DNA of 64,000 bases from Euclidia mi (GCA_944739405.2 OX123197.2:317501-381500), one strand, 5' to 3'. Positions 47,810-57,899 are shown, counted from the stretch's first letter. The notes: generated from the letters alone by a model not told the origin. Numbers and translations: made by a program.

Positions 47810-47955
47810 TCAGCCTAGAGGCGTCCACTGCTGGACATAGGCTTCCCCCAAGGTTCTCCACACAGACCGAACTTGAGCCGCCCGCATCCAACCGCGCACC
47901 GCGATCTTAACCAGATCGTCGGTGCACCTTGTGGGAGGCCTACCTCTAGCAATAT
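47810..47955 (-). pseudogene. LINE RT C-terminal end
   Basis: The minus-strand frame reads GRPPTRCTDDLVKIAVRGW, and then WRTLGEAYVQQWTPLG before a TGA at 47812-47810. This is the last part of a very common lepidopteran RTE-like LINE (consensus PTRWxDDLVKVAG..W..A..R..WR.LGEAYVQQW). It is open throughout but only the tail is present. The same family's tail is at 62345-62595. Confidence 0.8.
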
Positions 47956-48094
47956 TAGGTCGCCATCATTTCGAAAATTAAAAATGTCGTAATATTTTTA
48001 TGATAATTTTTTCTGAGGTTGATTGGTAAAAAAAAATATTAATTCAATTACCTGAAATTATGTGTTAATAAAATGAAAAGGTGGACAAAATGGT

Positions 48095-48310
48095 GTGGAT
48101 TTACTAAAGATAGACGAAAAACGATTGCATGTAATAGAGATGAGAATATTAAGAGAAAAGTGTAGCTTGGTGAAAATTAATAGAATTAGGAATGAATTCG
48201 TTAGGTTTAGTCTGAGAGTGGCATCAGTAGACTAGAAGGTAAAAGGAAACCGCTTGGCTCGGTATGGACGTATTATGCGAACAGATTATGATATGTAACA
48301 TAGTAATCGC
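48095..48310 (+). pseudogene. LINE RT C-terminal relic
   Basis: One plus-strand frame reads LHVIEMRILREKCSLVKINR, then IRNEFVRFSLRVASV, then NRLARYGRIMR. These match the EMRMLRWMCGVTRKDRIRNEYIRGSLKVAPV...LRWYGHVMR region of another LINE family. One stop interrupts it. Confidence 0.7.
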
Positions 48311-48565
48311 TGCGTAAATCACTACACCTGCGCACCTACGGTAGTGGAGGATCGGTTGGCATTTTTGTTTGATAGTTAGTGGGTAATAGGTAAACAAGTG
48401 ATGAATATAATAATAATAATGGCTTATGCTAAGGAAAAGATGGATGTACTAAGTGAGGATGAGTATGAAGGAGAAAGGGGTGGATGACGGGCGACAGAGT
48501 AGTTTGGAAGTGGTCGCCGACCCCAAATAAATGTAATCGGGATAAGAGAGTGTTGGTATACTGAC

Positions 48566-48778
48566 TGATGTTGGTGTGCGAGTGCTGGTGCGACGTGACG
48601 GGCGTGATGGACACGTGCGGGCGCTCGGCCGGGCCGGCGCCGGGCGCGCTGCCGGCTCCGGCGCCGGAGGGGGCGCGCGGCGGCGACGCGGCCGGCGGGG
48701 ACGGACTGTCCAGCGAGATGACGGCGCCGCCGCCCGCACCCGGCGACCGGTACCCGCTCGACGACACCGCCTCCGCCG
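48566..48778 (-). CDS. PIAS: PIAS exon (Ser/Pro/Gly-rich with second SIM-like motif)
   Basis: The exon encodes AEAVSSSGYRSPGAGGGAVI, then SLDSPSPPAASPPR, then an Ala/Gly/Pro-rich part, and ends HVSITPVTSHQHSHTNI. VISLD beside Ser-Pro repeats resembles a SUMO-interacting motif; vertebrate PIAS proteins also carry an IISLD near their end. The acceptor at 48780-48779 directly abuts a (TG)n tract. The donor chosen (a/gtcagt at 48565) gives phase 1, matching the next exon. A second possible donor at 48561 would change the phase. Confidence 0.7.
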
Positions 48779-48780
48779 CT

Positions 48781-48798
48781 ACACACACACACACACAC
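48781..48798. repeat. (CA)n microsatellite at an acceptor
   Basis: Nine CA units on the plus strand, (TG)n on the PIAS sense strand, ending in tag directly at the exon boundary. This is the same arrangement as at the next exon. Confidence 0.95.
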
Positions 48799-50158
48799 GT
48801 GTTAGTCATGCGCACGCACGCCATAAACACGGGTCCTCCCTTGTTTGACCAAAAGGACTTTGACAAATTTTCACTTCCCAAAACATGTTTCGCATAATTT
48901 AATTTGCCAAATTGTTACTTAGCAAAAAATCTATTCACAAAAAATTGTAACGCAAACCTAATGTTTGGGACATGAATATTTTAACTATAACTTGTTTACC
49001 AACTAGTACTTATAACATTTTTTATTTAGTCAAATATTTCAGTTGAAATAACAGTTTTTACGCAAAATTAATAATATGACGACCGGTTGGTGTAGCGGGA
49101 GTGTAAACGACTGCTACGCCGAACGTCGCGGGTTCGATTCCCGCTCAAGTCAAACATTTTTGTGCATGAACATGGATGTTTGTCTTGGTCTGGGTGTTTC
49201 GATGTATAATATGTATGTATTTACATTAAAAAAAAGTATATATGTATGTTTATCCATTATCTAGTACCCATAGTACAAGCTTTGCTTAGTTTGGGACTAG
49301 ATGGTGTTGTGTGAATGTGGTAGAATATTATTATTATTATAATTATCCTAATCTAAATAATTTAGTTCCGGGTAACCTACTAAAAACAATCTCTTTTTTT
49401 CTATTAATACAAGTCGTTTCTGGCACTCGCCGGTCGCTACCGCGCCACCGCTCGCTTCGCTCGCTCGGCGGCTCGTGCGTAGGAGGTCACAGTTCTAACC
49501 TAACCTAACCTTACCATTTTCTTAATAATTAACCTACTCTAACTACTACCATAAATAAACTAATATCACCAAACGTTTATTGTCTGAAGATTGTCTGCTG
49601 TGATAAATCATTTGATTAAAGACCAAATGCCATAATGACATTATACTTGGTAATATTTTGCCAAGTAAAAATTTGACCAAATAAAAATATGCGTACTAAA
49701 ATCATTCGAAATATTACAATAGTGTAAAAAAAGATTGCTAAAATTTGTTTGGGTAATGTAATTTTAGTAAAATGTTTTCGGCAAAACGGCAGGATCCCGA
49801 TAAATACATGTACCCCGCATGACCGCTTGATCGGTTCGTGTGTTGGGCATCGACGGCTTTCGTAGAGATCGATGCTACATGAAATCCATTTCACCGTCTA
49901 CCACGGCGATGCACGGTGGCATGAGTAAGGAACCTTAGTATACGTCTCTTATAAGGCTTGATTTATGCGGTCACAGCGTCGAAGCGTCGCAGCGAGTCGA
50001 ACTTAAATTATAGTCATTCCGCAGAGCTTGCGTGCATGCCTATAACTTCGAAAAGTTGATGTACACCATGGTTTCGAACCTGATTCGATATTTCCTATTT
50101 ATGAACCGAATATTTAGATGGTACAGTGGAATCGATGACATAATATGTGGCGACGTAC
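48799..50158. other. PIAS intron with SINE and telomere-like motif
   Basis: The intron between exons 48566-48778 and 50159-51011. It contains the SINE at 49078-49345. It also holds a short run ctaacctaacctaacctta at 49493-49511 next to a GC-rich patch. Otherwise it is AT-rich with no exon seen. Confidence 0.6.
49078..49345 (+). mobile_element. tRNA-derived SINE, fairly complete
   Basis: The A box is ggttggtgtagcgggagtg and the B box gcgggttcgattcccgc. The body reads tggatgtttgtcttggtctg and the tail tggtagaatattattattat. The head and tail recur in broken form at 51472-51580 and 51980-52085. Confidence 0.8.
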
Positions 50159-51011
50159 CGCTGGAGGAGGAGTAGTTGTCGTCGCTCTTGACGGAGACGT
50201 CGGAGGCGGGCGGCGTGTGCTTGGGCTGCGGCACCTTGCGCTTGAGCGGCAGCTCGTCGTCCGAGTCCGACGTCAGGTCCACCAGCACCTCGGCCGGCGC
50301 GGGCTTGGCGGCGCGGGCCTCGCCGACTGCGGCCCGCTTACCTCCGCCGCCGCCGCCGCCCTCCAGCGGGATGACCTCGAGGTCGTCGGCGATGAGCGTG
50401 ACGGGGTCGGGCGCGGGCGCGAGCGGCGGCGGGGCGCGGGGCGGCGCGTGCGGGGCCCAGGAGCCGTCGGCCAGCAGCTGCACTTCCCCGCAGTCGGGCG
50501 GCAGGCGGCCGGACGTCAGCACCTCGGTGAAGTAGCCGTCCACCACGAGCGAGTCGTAGGGCGCGGGCCGGTCGCACACGGGACACAGCCACGTGGGCTT
50601 GCGCTCGTTCATCTGCAGGAACAGCGACGCGTCGAAGCACTGCAGGTGCGGGCAGGCGGCGGGCCGGCACGGACACGACATGCGCATCTTGCCCAGCGGA
50701 CACATGAGCGACACGCGCAGGGACGTGGTGGCGATCTCGCTGTCGTAGTCCTCGGACAGCTTCTCCTTGATGAGCGAGCGCGTGTAGTCGGGGTTCTTGG
50801 TGCCCTTGTTCCGGAGCCGCTGCAGCAGCTCGGCCGACGTGAGCTTGCGCACCATGAACACGCTGAGCACGTAGGCGCGCGTGAAGTCGGCCGCCCACGT
50901 CACGTGGATGGTGTTGGCCACGGTCGGCGACAGCTTCACCAGCGACGAGATGTTCACGGGCCGCGGCGGCCGCTTCGGCTCCGGCGTCGGCTTGTTTGTG
51001 GGGATGGGATT
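50159..51011 (-). CDS. PIAS: PIAS core exon: PINIT end, SP-RING, SUMO-interacting motif
   Basis: This is the diagnostic exon of the SUMO E3 ligase PIAS, a nuclear protein that directs SUMO transfer from Ubc9 to chromatin and transcription proteins. In the 633-residue model it covers residues 221-504. The end of the PINIT domain (PVNISSLVKLSP) comes first. TSLRVSLMCPLGKMRM starts the SP-RING, with zinc-type residues in CPHLQCFD and CPVC (about 324-366). LVDLTSDSDDELPLKRK is a SUMO-interacting motif with an acidic flank and basic end. A Gly run (GGC codons) precedes it. The acceptor is ccacag at 51017-51012 and the donor gtacgt at 50158. Phases 0 and 1 fit the neighbours. Third codon positions are extremely GC-rich compared with the introns. 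Confidence 0.95.
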
Positions 51012-51471
51012 CTGTGGAACAAAATTAACTCCTATAGTTTTTGGGTAACTATTTTATCCTGTTCCTTGAATCTGTGCTCAATGCTGAGGGTCGTGAACTC
51101 TACGAATCAGTTTCTCCTGGACTTAAGTACGCCATCTTGTCTTATCTACGGTTATGTGGATGGCATTATAAACAGTCGTTTTCAGCTTGAAACTTATTTG
51201 ATCTGACCATCGTATTGGGGTATTTTATATGACAGTCCAATACCTGGAGCATTTTGCAAACGAAAGCAGTTTGACTAAAAATGTAAAATCGAACAGTTTC
51301 CAAATGAATCACTATATTTCGAAATCCCCAGAATGGGTCACGTTACTATGCTGTTGTACCCTCACGTCTACGCATTTTAAACCCTTGTTTAGCATTTGAA
51401 GATAATATATTCATAAGTAGAAAGTATGGACGTAGACACAACTACATGGTTTACGCTTCCCACTACGCTAC
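51012..51471. other. PIAS intron, unannotated part
   Basis: No exon or bounded repeat is seen. This starts the 5.9-kb intron between the PINIT and SP-RING exons, which is filled with mobile elements further on. Confidence 0.5.
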
Positions 51472-51580
51472 CGGATCGGATGACGCCGCGATGGTGTGAT
51501 GGGAGTGTAAACGACTGCAACGCCAAACATCTGTTTGCGTGAACATGGATATTTGTCTTGGCCTGAGTGTTTAGTGTTTG
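51472..51580 (+). mobile_element. SINE head fragment
   Basis: gatggtgtgatgggagtgta and aacatggatatttgtcttgg match the SINE at 49078 but the B box is deleted. The tail half of the same type lies at 51980-52085. Confidence 0.65.
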
Positions 51581-51582
51581 GT

Positions 51583-51635
51583 CTATATGTAATACTAGAT
51601 GAGCCAACCGCGGGCTCATCTAGTATTACATATAG
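51583..51635. repeat. Perfect 23-bp inverted repeat
   Basis: tatatgtaatactagatgag is mirrored by ctcatctagtattacatata around a 7-base loop (aaccgcg). It straddles the CTAG end of the Helitron piece that follows. Confidence 0.85.
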
Positions 51636-51825
51636 CTACACCCGCGTTATTTAGAGCTATTGCTTAGCTCCTGTCGCTCATAGCGCGATGTTATATATCT
51701 CCTATAGCCTTCATCGATAAATGGACTATCTAACACTGAAATAATTTTTCAAATCGGACCAGTAGTTCCTGAGATTAGCGCGTTCAACCAAACAAACAAA
51801 ATCTTCAGCTTTATATATTGGTGAT
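51594..51825 (-). mobile_element. Helitron fragment
   Basis: Read on the minus strand it contains tgtttggttgaacgcgctaa, then tctcaggaactactggtccg, and ends in CTAG at the left side. The same phrases occur in the Helitron at 54060-54130. Confidence 0.6.
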
Positions 51826-51829
51826 CAGG

Positions 51830-52085
51830 TGTCGTATTTCCATCCGAGTGCTACCGTGCTTCGGAGGGCACGTAAAGCTGTCGGTCCCGGTTCTTGTCTC
51901 AGGATAAGAATCGTTAGGCCATGTCGAAGGCCTTCAGGCGGTCTGAAAAACTCCGACACTAGAGTTGGCCACACACTCACACGAAAAACAAACACCCATT
52001 GTCTAGTAACCATAATAGAAACTCTGCTTAGTTTGGGACTATATGGTGTTGTGTATGTGTGGTAGAATATTATTATTATTTGTTC
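51830..52085 (+). mobile_element. Composite of dispersed repeats with SINE tail
   Basis: gagtgctaccgtgcttcgga and acgtaaagctgtcggtcccg belong to a repeat common in lepidopteran DNA. It is followed at 51980-52085 by the tail of the 49078-type SINE (ctgcttagtttgggactata; gtagaatattattattattt). Confidence 0.6.
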
Positions 52086-52646
52086 CCTCCTTCATGTGAT
52101 AAAAAGTGCAGCAGCATAATATACTAGTTGGATAATATATTCTTGGGTTTACGCGTATGTTACACATTGAAATTAAAACACAGTTTGCGGATTTCTGTGT
52201 GCGAGTATCTGTGGTTTATCAAATCGCAGGTAATGGTTGGTTCCTTGTTCTACATGTTCACACACAGCAGACTTCGTCGAGCATTTGTGTTTAATATCAG
52301 CTATATGTTTTAAATGTAATAACCACTGAAACCAATATAACGCGATAAAATCCGTAAACTGTAGTTTAATTAATTTCAATACTAGTTGGAGCCTGTTAAC
52401 CTGCACCATTGTCACCTTCTTAAGTCACTGATGCTGAGTCTTTTGGCAGTGTCAATTGTCAGGTTACCATAGAAGGCATTATATTTTAAATTGTAACATT
52501 TTTTATTTCAAATGGTGCGAGTTTCTTCCACACTTTTCTCATAGCCCTTCTATCCTGAATCTGGATGTTAATGCAGCTAAATGTATTTGAATTGGCAACC
52601 ATTATATTTACCCATTATTTTATTATTTTTTTATTTCTTTATAGTC
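52086..52646. other. PIAS intron, unannotated
   Basis: AT-rich; no exon or repeat boundary recognised. Confidence 0.45.
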
Positions 52647-52795
52647 TCACGTCTGTATCGCCGAAGCGGTAGGCAGAGGTGTAAATATTACACCCACATT
52701 TTGCTATGAATTTTTTAGGTCCCACGTAATAGGGGGCGAGCCTATTGCCGCTACCGGGCACATCACCAGACTCCGTGCTGCTACTGAGTATTCAT
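52647..52795 (-). mobile_element. SINE, inverted 5'-truncated copy
   Basis: The reverse complement matches the 3' half of the SINE at 53085-53330. Shared words include acggagtctggtgatgtgcc-like sequence, aggctcgccccctattacgt and cacctctgcctacc. With the plus-strand copy it forms an inverted pair around about 290 bp. Confidence 0.8.
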
Positions 52796-53084
52796 TATTT
52801 TATAAGCATCATAATTATGATGGTAAATGTTCTTTAGTCGTGAGATTAGTGTCACGCCATAACACAAACATCAAGACGAAATTTTCATACAGAACAACCA
52901 AACTCTGATCACTTGTAGATAAATCTTAATATAGTATATTCTTCCTGTATCTATTTAATGGCAACAAAGATAATGATAAACTGATAAAAATAAATAAGAT
53001 GACATCAGCCTTTACCATAAGTAATAATAATAATAACAAGTTATTGCAACATATTAACTAATATTTATATTAGTCATATTGGTC
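52796..53084. other. Spacer between inverted SINEs
   Basis: AT-rich intron sequence with short taa-rich runs; no other feature is seen. Confidence 0.5.
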
Positions 53085-53330
53085 TCGCGGCATAAATGTG
53101 CGCGTGGGATTGGGAGGTCTCGGGTTCGATTCCCGGGTCGGGCAAAGTGTTATTGGGTTTTTCCGTTAGGAAATTCTCAGTAGCAGCACGGAGTCTGGTA
53201 ATGTGCCCGGTACGGCAATAGGCTCGCCCCCTATTACGTGGGACCTAAAAATTCATGGCGAATTGTGGGTGTAATATTACACCTCTGCCTACCCCACCGG
53301 GGATACAGGCGTGAGTCTATAGATAAAAAA
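53085..53330 (+). mobile_element. SINE sharing its 3' tail with the local LINE
   Basis: A B box ctcgggttcgattcccggg lies at about 53125-53145; the A box is degenerate. The body contains ggcaataggctcgcccccta. The 3' end reads ctctgcctaccccaccgggg then atacaggcgtgagtctat. That end closely matches the 3' end of the LINE at 33985-35075 (ctgcctacccctccgggaaa then caggcgtgagtctat). Confidence 0.8.
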
Positions 53331-53391
53331 AATATATATCTGTAGTGAATCATGAACAAAGATGTTTTTAAATATAAATGATACCCATTCA

Positions 53392-55000
53392 TCTATAATA
53401 TAAAAATGAATCGCAAAATGTGTTGGTAAGCGCATAACTCGACAACGCCTGGACCAATTTGGCCAATTCTTTTTTTTAAATGTTCGTTGAAGTTCAAAGA
53501 TGGTTTTTACGGCGAGAAAAATTCTAATAATTGCCGGAAAAACCCTAACTACAGCCCTTTTCTTTTTCCCATACAAACGTTTTCTAACTACAACGTAGAG
53601 TCAATTTGTAATTTATTACCGCTGCATAAAGTTCAAATACCCGTGCGCGTTGATATACTTCTTTGTTTGATGGCAGTTTTGACAGGTTTCCGGACCTGAA
53701 GTCTCAGTGCTGCCGCCCAGCAGGCTTCATGTCAGAAGAAACCCATTGATAATCCCTACTTAATATTATAAATTCGAAATTGTGTATGTATGTACATATG
53801 TATGTTCTGTTTTCACGCTAAAACGGCTGAACCAATTTTGTTGAATTTTAATATAGAGATACATATATTGGACCATGGAGACGGATATAGGCTACCATAA
53901 GTTGTAAAAATTATACTGGAGGGATTGTAGGGTAGAAGTTTGTACGGCACAAATTTATTGCTGCGCATGTGCTATCGCATATCTGTCAGTACTGTCACGT
54001 CATACGGTCTACATAATGTCATATTGTGCACGTTGATTAAATTGTTCGCATATCTATACTAATATAAGAAAGCGGAAGAGTTTGTTTGTTTGTTTGAACG
54101 CGCTAATCTCAGGAACTACCAGTTAGATCTGAAAAATTATTTTTGTATACGATAGCCCAGTTATTCCGGAAGGCTATAGGCTATATAACATAACGCTTTG
54201 ACCCTTTGGGGCCGGGCAAAAGGCTAAAAATGCTAAAAGATAATGTCGGATAATCTCAGGAACTAGCAGTCGGAGTTAAAAAAAATTGTTATTGCCTATG
54301 ATAGCCCAAATATTCCGAAAGGCTATAGGCTATATAAAATTACGCCACTACTTTTAGGGGCCAGACAAAAATAATACAATCTATATGGGTATCGTTTTCG
54401 AGATTTTCGGGACGCTGATTAATAATATGAAATTTATTTAGTGATCCAAGATGGCGGACGGGAAATCAAAGATGGCGGATGAGAAAATTTAAAAAATCAA
54501 TATGGGTATCACTTTCGATATTTTAAGGGGTGGGAAATCGAAATACAACATCTATTTCGTGATCAAAGATGGCGGATGGGAAATTAAAAAAAATACAATA
54601 TTGGTATCGTCTGCGATGTTAAAAAGGATGGGGAATTCAAATACAACATCTGTTTCGCGATTTAAGATGGTGGATGGGAAATCAAAGATGGCGGATGCGA
54701 AAAATTTTAAAAATCAATATGGGTATCGTCTTTGATGATGTAAGGGATGGTGAATCCAAATACAACATCTATTTAGTGATCAAAGATGGCGGACGGGATT
54801 TTTTTTAAAGTCAATATGTTAAGGAATGGGGAATTCAATATTATATAAAAATCTATGTTTGTTGGTTCATCATTTATAGACTCTGAAATGATAAGAGATT
54901 AAGCGCTAAGTCAATGGTAACTTTGAAAAAGGGGCTTGGAAAAAAGGGAATTAAATAAAAGCTCTTAAAAAAGCGATACGGAGTTCGCTGGGTCAGCTAG
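53392..55000 (+). mobile_element. Helitron, unit A of a head-to-tail pair
   Basis: It starts TCTATAATATAAAAATGAAT directly after an A and ends gttcgctgggtcagCTAG. A small hairpin (gcgatacggagttcgc) lies just before the end, as Helitron 3' termini require. It has no Rep/helicase frame. The interior repeats aagatggcgga many times and carries a second Helitron-type 5' phrase at 54052. Coding is absent, so it is non-autonomous. Confidence 0.8.
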
Positions 55001-56277
55001 TCTATAATATAAAAATGAATCGCAAAATGTGTTGGTAAGCGCATAACTCAACAACGCCTGGACCAATTTGGCCAATTCTTTTTTTCAAATGTTCGTTGAA
55101 GTTCAAAGATGGTTTTTACGGCGAGAATAAATCTGATAATTGCCGGGAAAACCCTAAAAACAGCGCTTTTCTTTTTCCCATACAAACGTTTTCTAACTAA
55201 AACGTAGAGTCAATTTGTAATTTATTACCGCTGCATAAAGTTCAAATTCGCGTGCGCGTTGATATACTTCTTTGTTTGATGGCAGTTTTGACAGTTTCCG
55301 GACCTGAAGTCTCAGTGCTGCCGCCCAGCGGGCTTCATGTCAGAAGAAACCCATTCATAATCCCTACTTAATATTATAAATTCGAAATTGTGTAGGTATG
55401 TATGTATGTATGTATGTTCCGTTTTCACGCTAAAACGGCTGAACCAATTTTGTTGAATTTTAATATAGAGATACATATATTGGACGATGGAGACGAATAT
55501 AGGCTACCATAATTTGTAAAATAGCCCAATTACTCCGAAAGGCTATAGGCTATATAAAATTACGCCACAACTTTTAGGGGCCAGACAAAAATAATAAAAT
55601 GGTCAAACGAGCCGAGGGTTCGGTCAAAGGCAAAAAAAGGCTATACGAACAGGGTAAAAAATAATAAAATGGTCAAACGAGCCGAGGGTTCGGTCAAAGG
55701 CAAAAAAAGGCTATACGAACAGGATACAATCTATATGGCTATCGTTTTCGAGATTTTCGGGACGCTGATTAATAAAATGAAATTTATTTAGTGATCCAAG
55801 ATGGCGGACGGGAAATCAAAGATGGCGGATGTGAAAATTTTTAAAATCAGTATGGGTATCGCCTTCGATATTGTAAGGGGGGAATCGAAATACAACATCT
55901 ATTTCGTGATCAAAGATGGCGGATAGGAAATCAAAGATGGCGGAAGGGAAAAATTTAATAATCAATATGGGTATCGGCTTTGATGATTTAAGGGATGGTG
56001 AATCCAAATACAACATCTTTTTCGTGATCAAAGATGGTGGATAGAAAATCAAAGATGGCGGACGGGATTTTTTTTAAAGTCGATATGGGTATCGTCTTCG
56101 ATATTTTAAGGAATGGGGAATTCAATATTATATAAAAATCTATGTTTGTTTGTTCATCATTTATAGACTCTGAAATGATAAGAGATAAAAGCGCTAAGTC
56201 AATGGTGTGGCCTTGGAAAAAAGGGAATTAAATTAAAACTCTTAAAAAGGCGATACGGAGTTCGCGGGGTCAGCTAG
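55001..56277 (+). mobile_element. Helitron, unit B of a head-to-tail pair
   Basis: Its TC start at 55001 directly abuts the CTAG of unit A. It ends gttcgcggggtcagCTAG at 56277, followed by T. It aligns with unit A throughout except for a deletion corresponding to about 53910-54298. It also has an internal 70-bp tandem duplication at 55590-55730 (aaatggtcaaacgagccgag twice). Confidence 0.85.
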
Positions 56278-56546
56278 TATTTATATATAGTAGGTGTCTT
56301 AATTTAGTAACAAACTAGTAAGATCAGAATCGGGCTGTCACTGTTTGGTCGGTTATAAATAGTTGATCATTTCTGTACCCATGACAGTAGGGAAATAAAA
56401 TATAACAATATTTTTAAGGAAACATACATATTTTCTTAAAAATATAAATCTGTATTTAATACTTTTAAATTATTTGCTGGGTAGGTTCTAGCATAGATTA
56501 CACCAGCAGACGTCATGGATTGACTGTATTTGTCCGAACATTAAAA
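56278..56546. other. PIAS intron, unannotated
   Basis: AT-rich sequence between Helitrons; nothing else seen. Confidence 0.5.
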
Positions 56547-56782
56547 TCTACACTAATATTATAAAGAGGAAACCTTTGTATTTTTGTTTGTTTGTAATGG
56601 ATAAACTCAAAAACGACTAGACCGATTTTAAAAATTCTTTCACTATTAGAAAGCTACATTATCTACGAGTAACATAGGCTATATTTTATTTTAGAAAAAT
56701 AGGGGACTGTAAGATATCTGGGTTTTTCGGGTACGCGAAGTAGTTCTCTCAGGACGCGGGTGAAACCGCGGGAAACGCCTAG
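56547..56782 (+). mobile_element. 236-bp non-autonomous Helitron
   Basis: It is bounded by A/TCTACACTAATATTATAAAG and gcgggaaacgcCTAG/T. The stem cgcgg-gtgaaa-ccgcg lies a few bases before the CTAG. Both ends and the A-T insertion site are canonical. It lies 117 bp from the PIAS exon at 56900, on the intron's acceptor-distal side for that exon. Confidence 0.85.
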
Positions 56783-56899
56783 TATGTGATAAAGTGAAGC
56801 TTAAACATCAAAGTTGGCATTCAGCATGATAAGACAAGTCACATAATCCCATCACATCATTTACATGTAAACAAAGTTATAATAGCATTTGGTACTTAC

Positions 56900-57001
56900 T
56901 GGTAGGGGGCACATTTTGTTGTTGACTTTAACATTAACGCTAGGTGGGAAGTGGTCCTCTTGCTCGCACGAGGTTTCTAGTAGACAGAACCTCAGTTGTG
57001 C
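56900..57001 (-). CDS. PIAS: PIAS exon (PINIT domain, middle)
   Basis: The exon reads AQLRFCLLETSCEQEDHFPP and then SVNVKVNNKMCPLP, residues 187-220 of the model. This is a highly conserved part of the PINIT domain, which helps position substrate and E2. The acceptor is ttggcag (57003-57002) and the donor gtaagt from 56899, both strong. Phase 0 on both sides. Confidence 0.93.
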
Positions 57002-57242
57002 CTGCCAACAAACATATACAACTTGCATCAGTTTTATATTACACACCACATATTGCATCATATTACACACAATGTTTAGCAGTGCAAACATTCTTTTTAG
57101 TCTGCAACAAATATATTTACATAGGCAATTTACTGAAAAGTATAATGCAGAAATTGATCTACATTGTTGGATTGGAAGTTATTATTAAATTATTTCTTGA
57201 AATTAAAGTATTTATAGCTACAGTAATAGAGTAGAGCATCAC
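57002..57242. other. PIAS intron, 241 bp
   Basis: Short intron with donor gtgatg and acceptor tttgttggcag. No repeat is recognised. Confidence 0.8.
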
Positions 57243-57420
57243 CTGTATAACATAATCTAACTTATTGCTGGCGCCGACGATGTCCTTTCCCGAGGCGATC
57301 TCGGTGGCCTGCTGCGGCGTGAGGTGGAAGATGTAGGTGCCCTCCTGCATGCGGCCCGCCTGCATCGGCATCATGGTGGACGGCTTCATCAGCTCCGCTA
57401 GCACGTCGTAGAACGGCAGC
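57243..57420 (-). CDS. PIAS: PIAS exon (PINIT domain, start)
   Basis: It encodes LPFYDVLAELMKPSTMMP, then TYIFHLTPQQATEIASGKDI and KLDYVIQ, the beginning of the PINIT domain (model residues 127-186). Its first base completes the Lys codon begun in the previous exon. The acceptor is gattgcag, ending at 57421, and the donor gtgatg from 57242. The match to PIAS proteins is clear (LPFYDVL; F-x-LTPQQ). Confidence 0.93.
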
Positions 57421-57899
57421 CTGCAATCACCACTCATGACTACAGGCCTCGTCGGGATAATTACACTTTCAAGTGTATACAATATAACTTGTATTATTAT
57501 TAAATTCACCTTCTTAATGCATAATTTCCAAGCAGACAAACAATTACTATACTTAGCTATTCAATTATTCTTTTGGTTTACTGTGATGAGTTTAGAATTA
57601 CATTCTGTGATACATTAACGGAGAAAAGTCAACTGTTGTCTAAGAAATTTGATTAACTTATACATTTAATCTGCTTTGTCTAGTATATGCTCTGAAACAA
57701 TGTTTCCATGACTTGGTAAATAACTTAACGCAAAGAGGGTATTCCCTCAAAGTTCTACATGTGTTGTCATTTTCCTCATATTATATTCAATTTGTATTGC
57801 AATTCACTGTTCGCTAGGGGAAAGTCAATGTTTTTCTTGATCATATAACTGCTTATTATGCAGGCATTAATTAAACTTAGAGCTTTCACCACTCTCTGT
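57421..57899. other. PIAS intron, unannotated part
   Basis: AT-rich intron sequence upstream of the PINIT exon. No exon is seen. Confidence 0.6.

Noticed and set aside
48424..48848. Long frames on both strands at 48.4-48.8 kb
   Set aside because: Shadows of the GC-rich PIAS exon 48566-48778 extended through the CA repeat.
49078..49150. tRNA gene at 49.1 kb
   Set aside because: A and B boxes are present but the stems do not pair as a full cloverleaf, and the unit continues into a SINE body and tail.
50145..51206. 353-codon plus-strand frame and a 186-codon minus-strand frame over the PIAS core exon
   Set aside because: They are out-of-frame shadows of a very GC-rich true exon whose frame encodes the SP-RING.
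51583..51635. microRNA precursor
   Set aside because: The perfect 23-bp stem with a 7-base loop is too short for a Drosha substrate and is explained by a Helitron end.
53100..53150. tRNA gene at 53.1 kb
   Set aside because: Only the B box is good; the sequence is the head of a SINE with a LINE-like tail.
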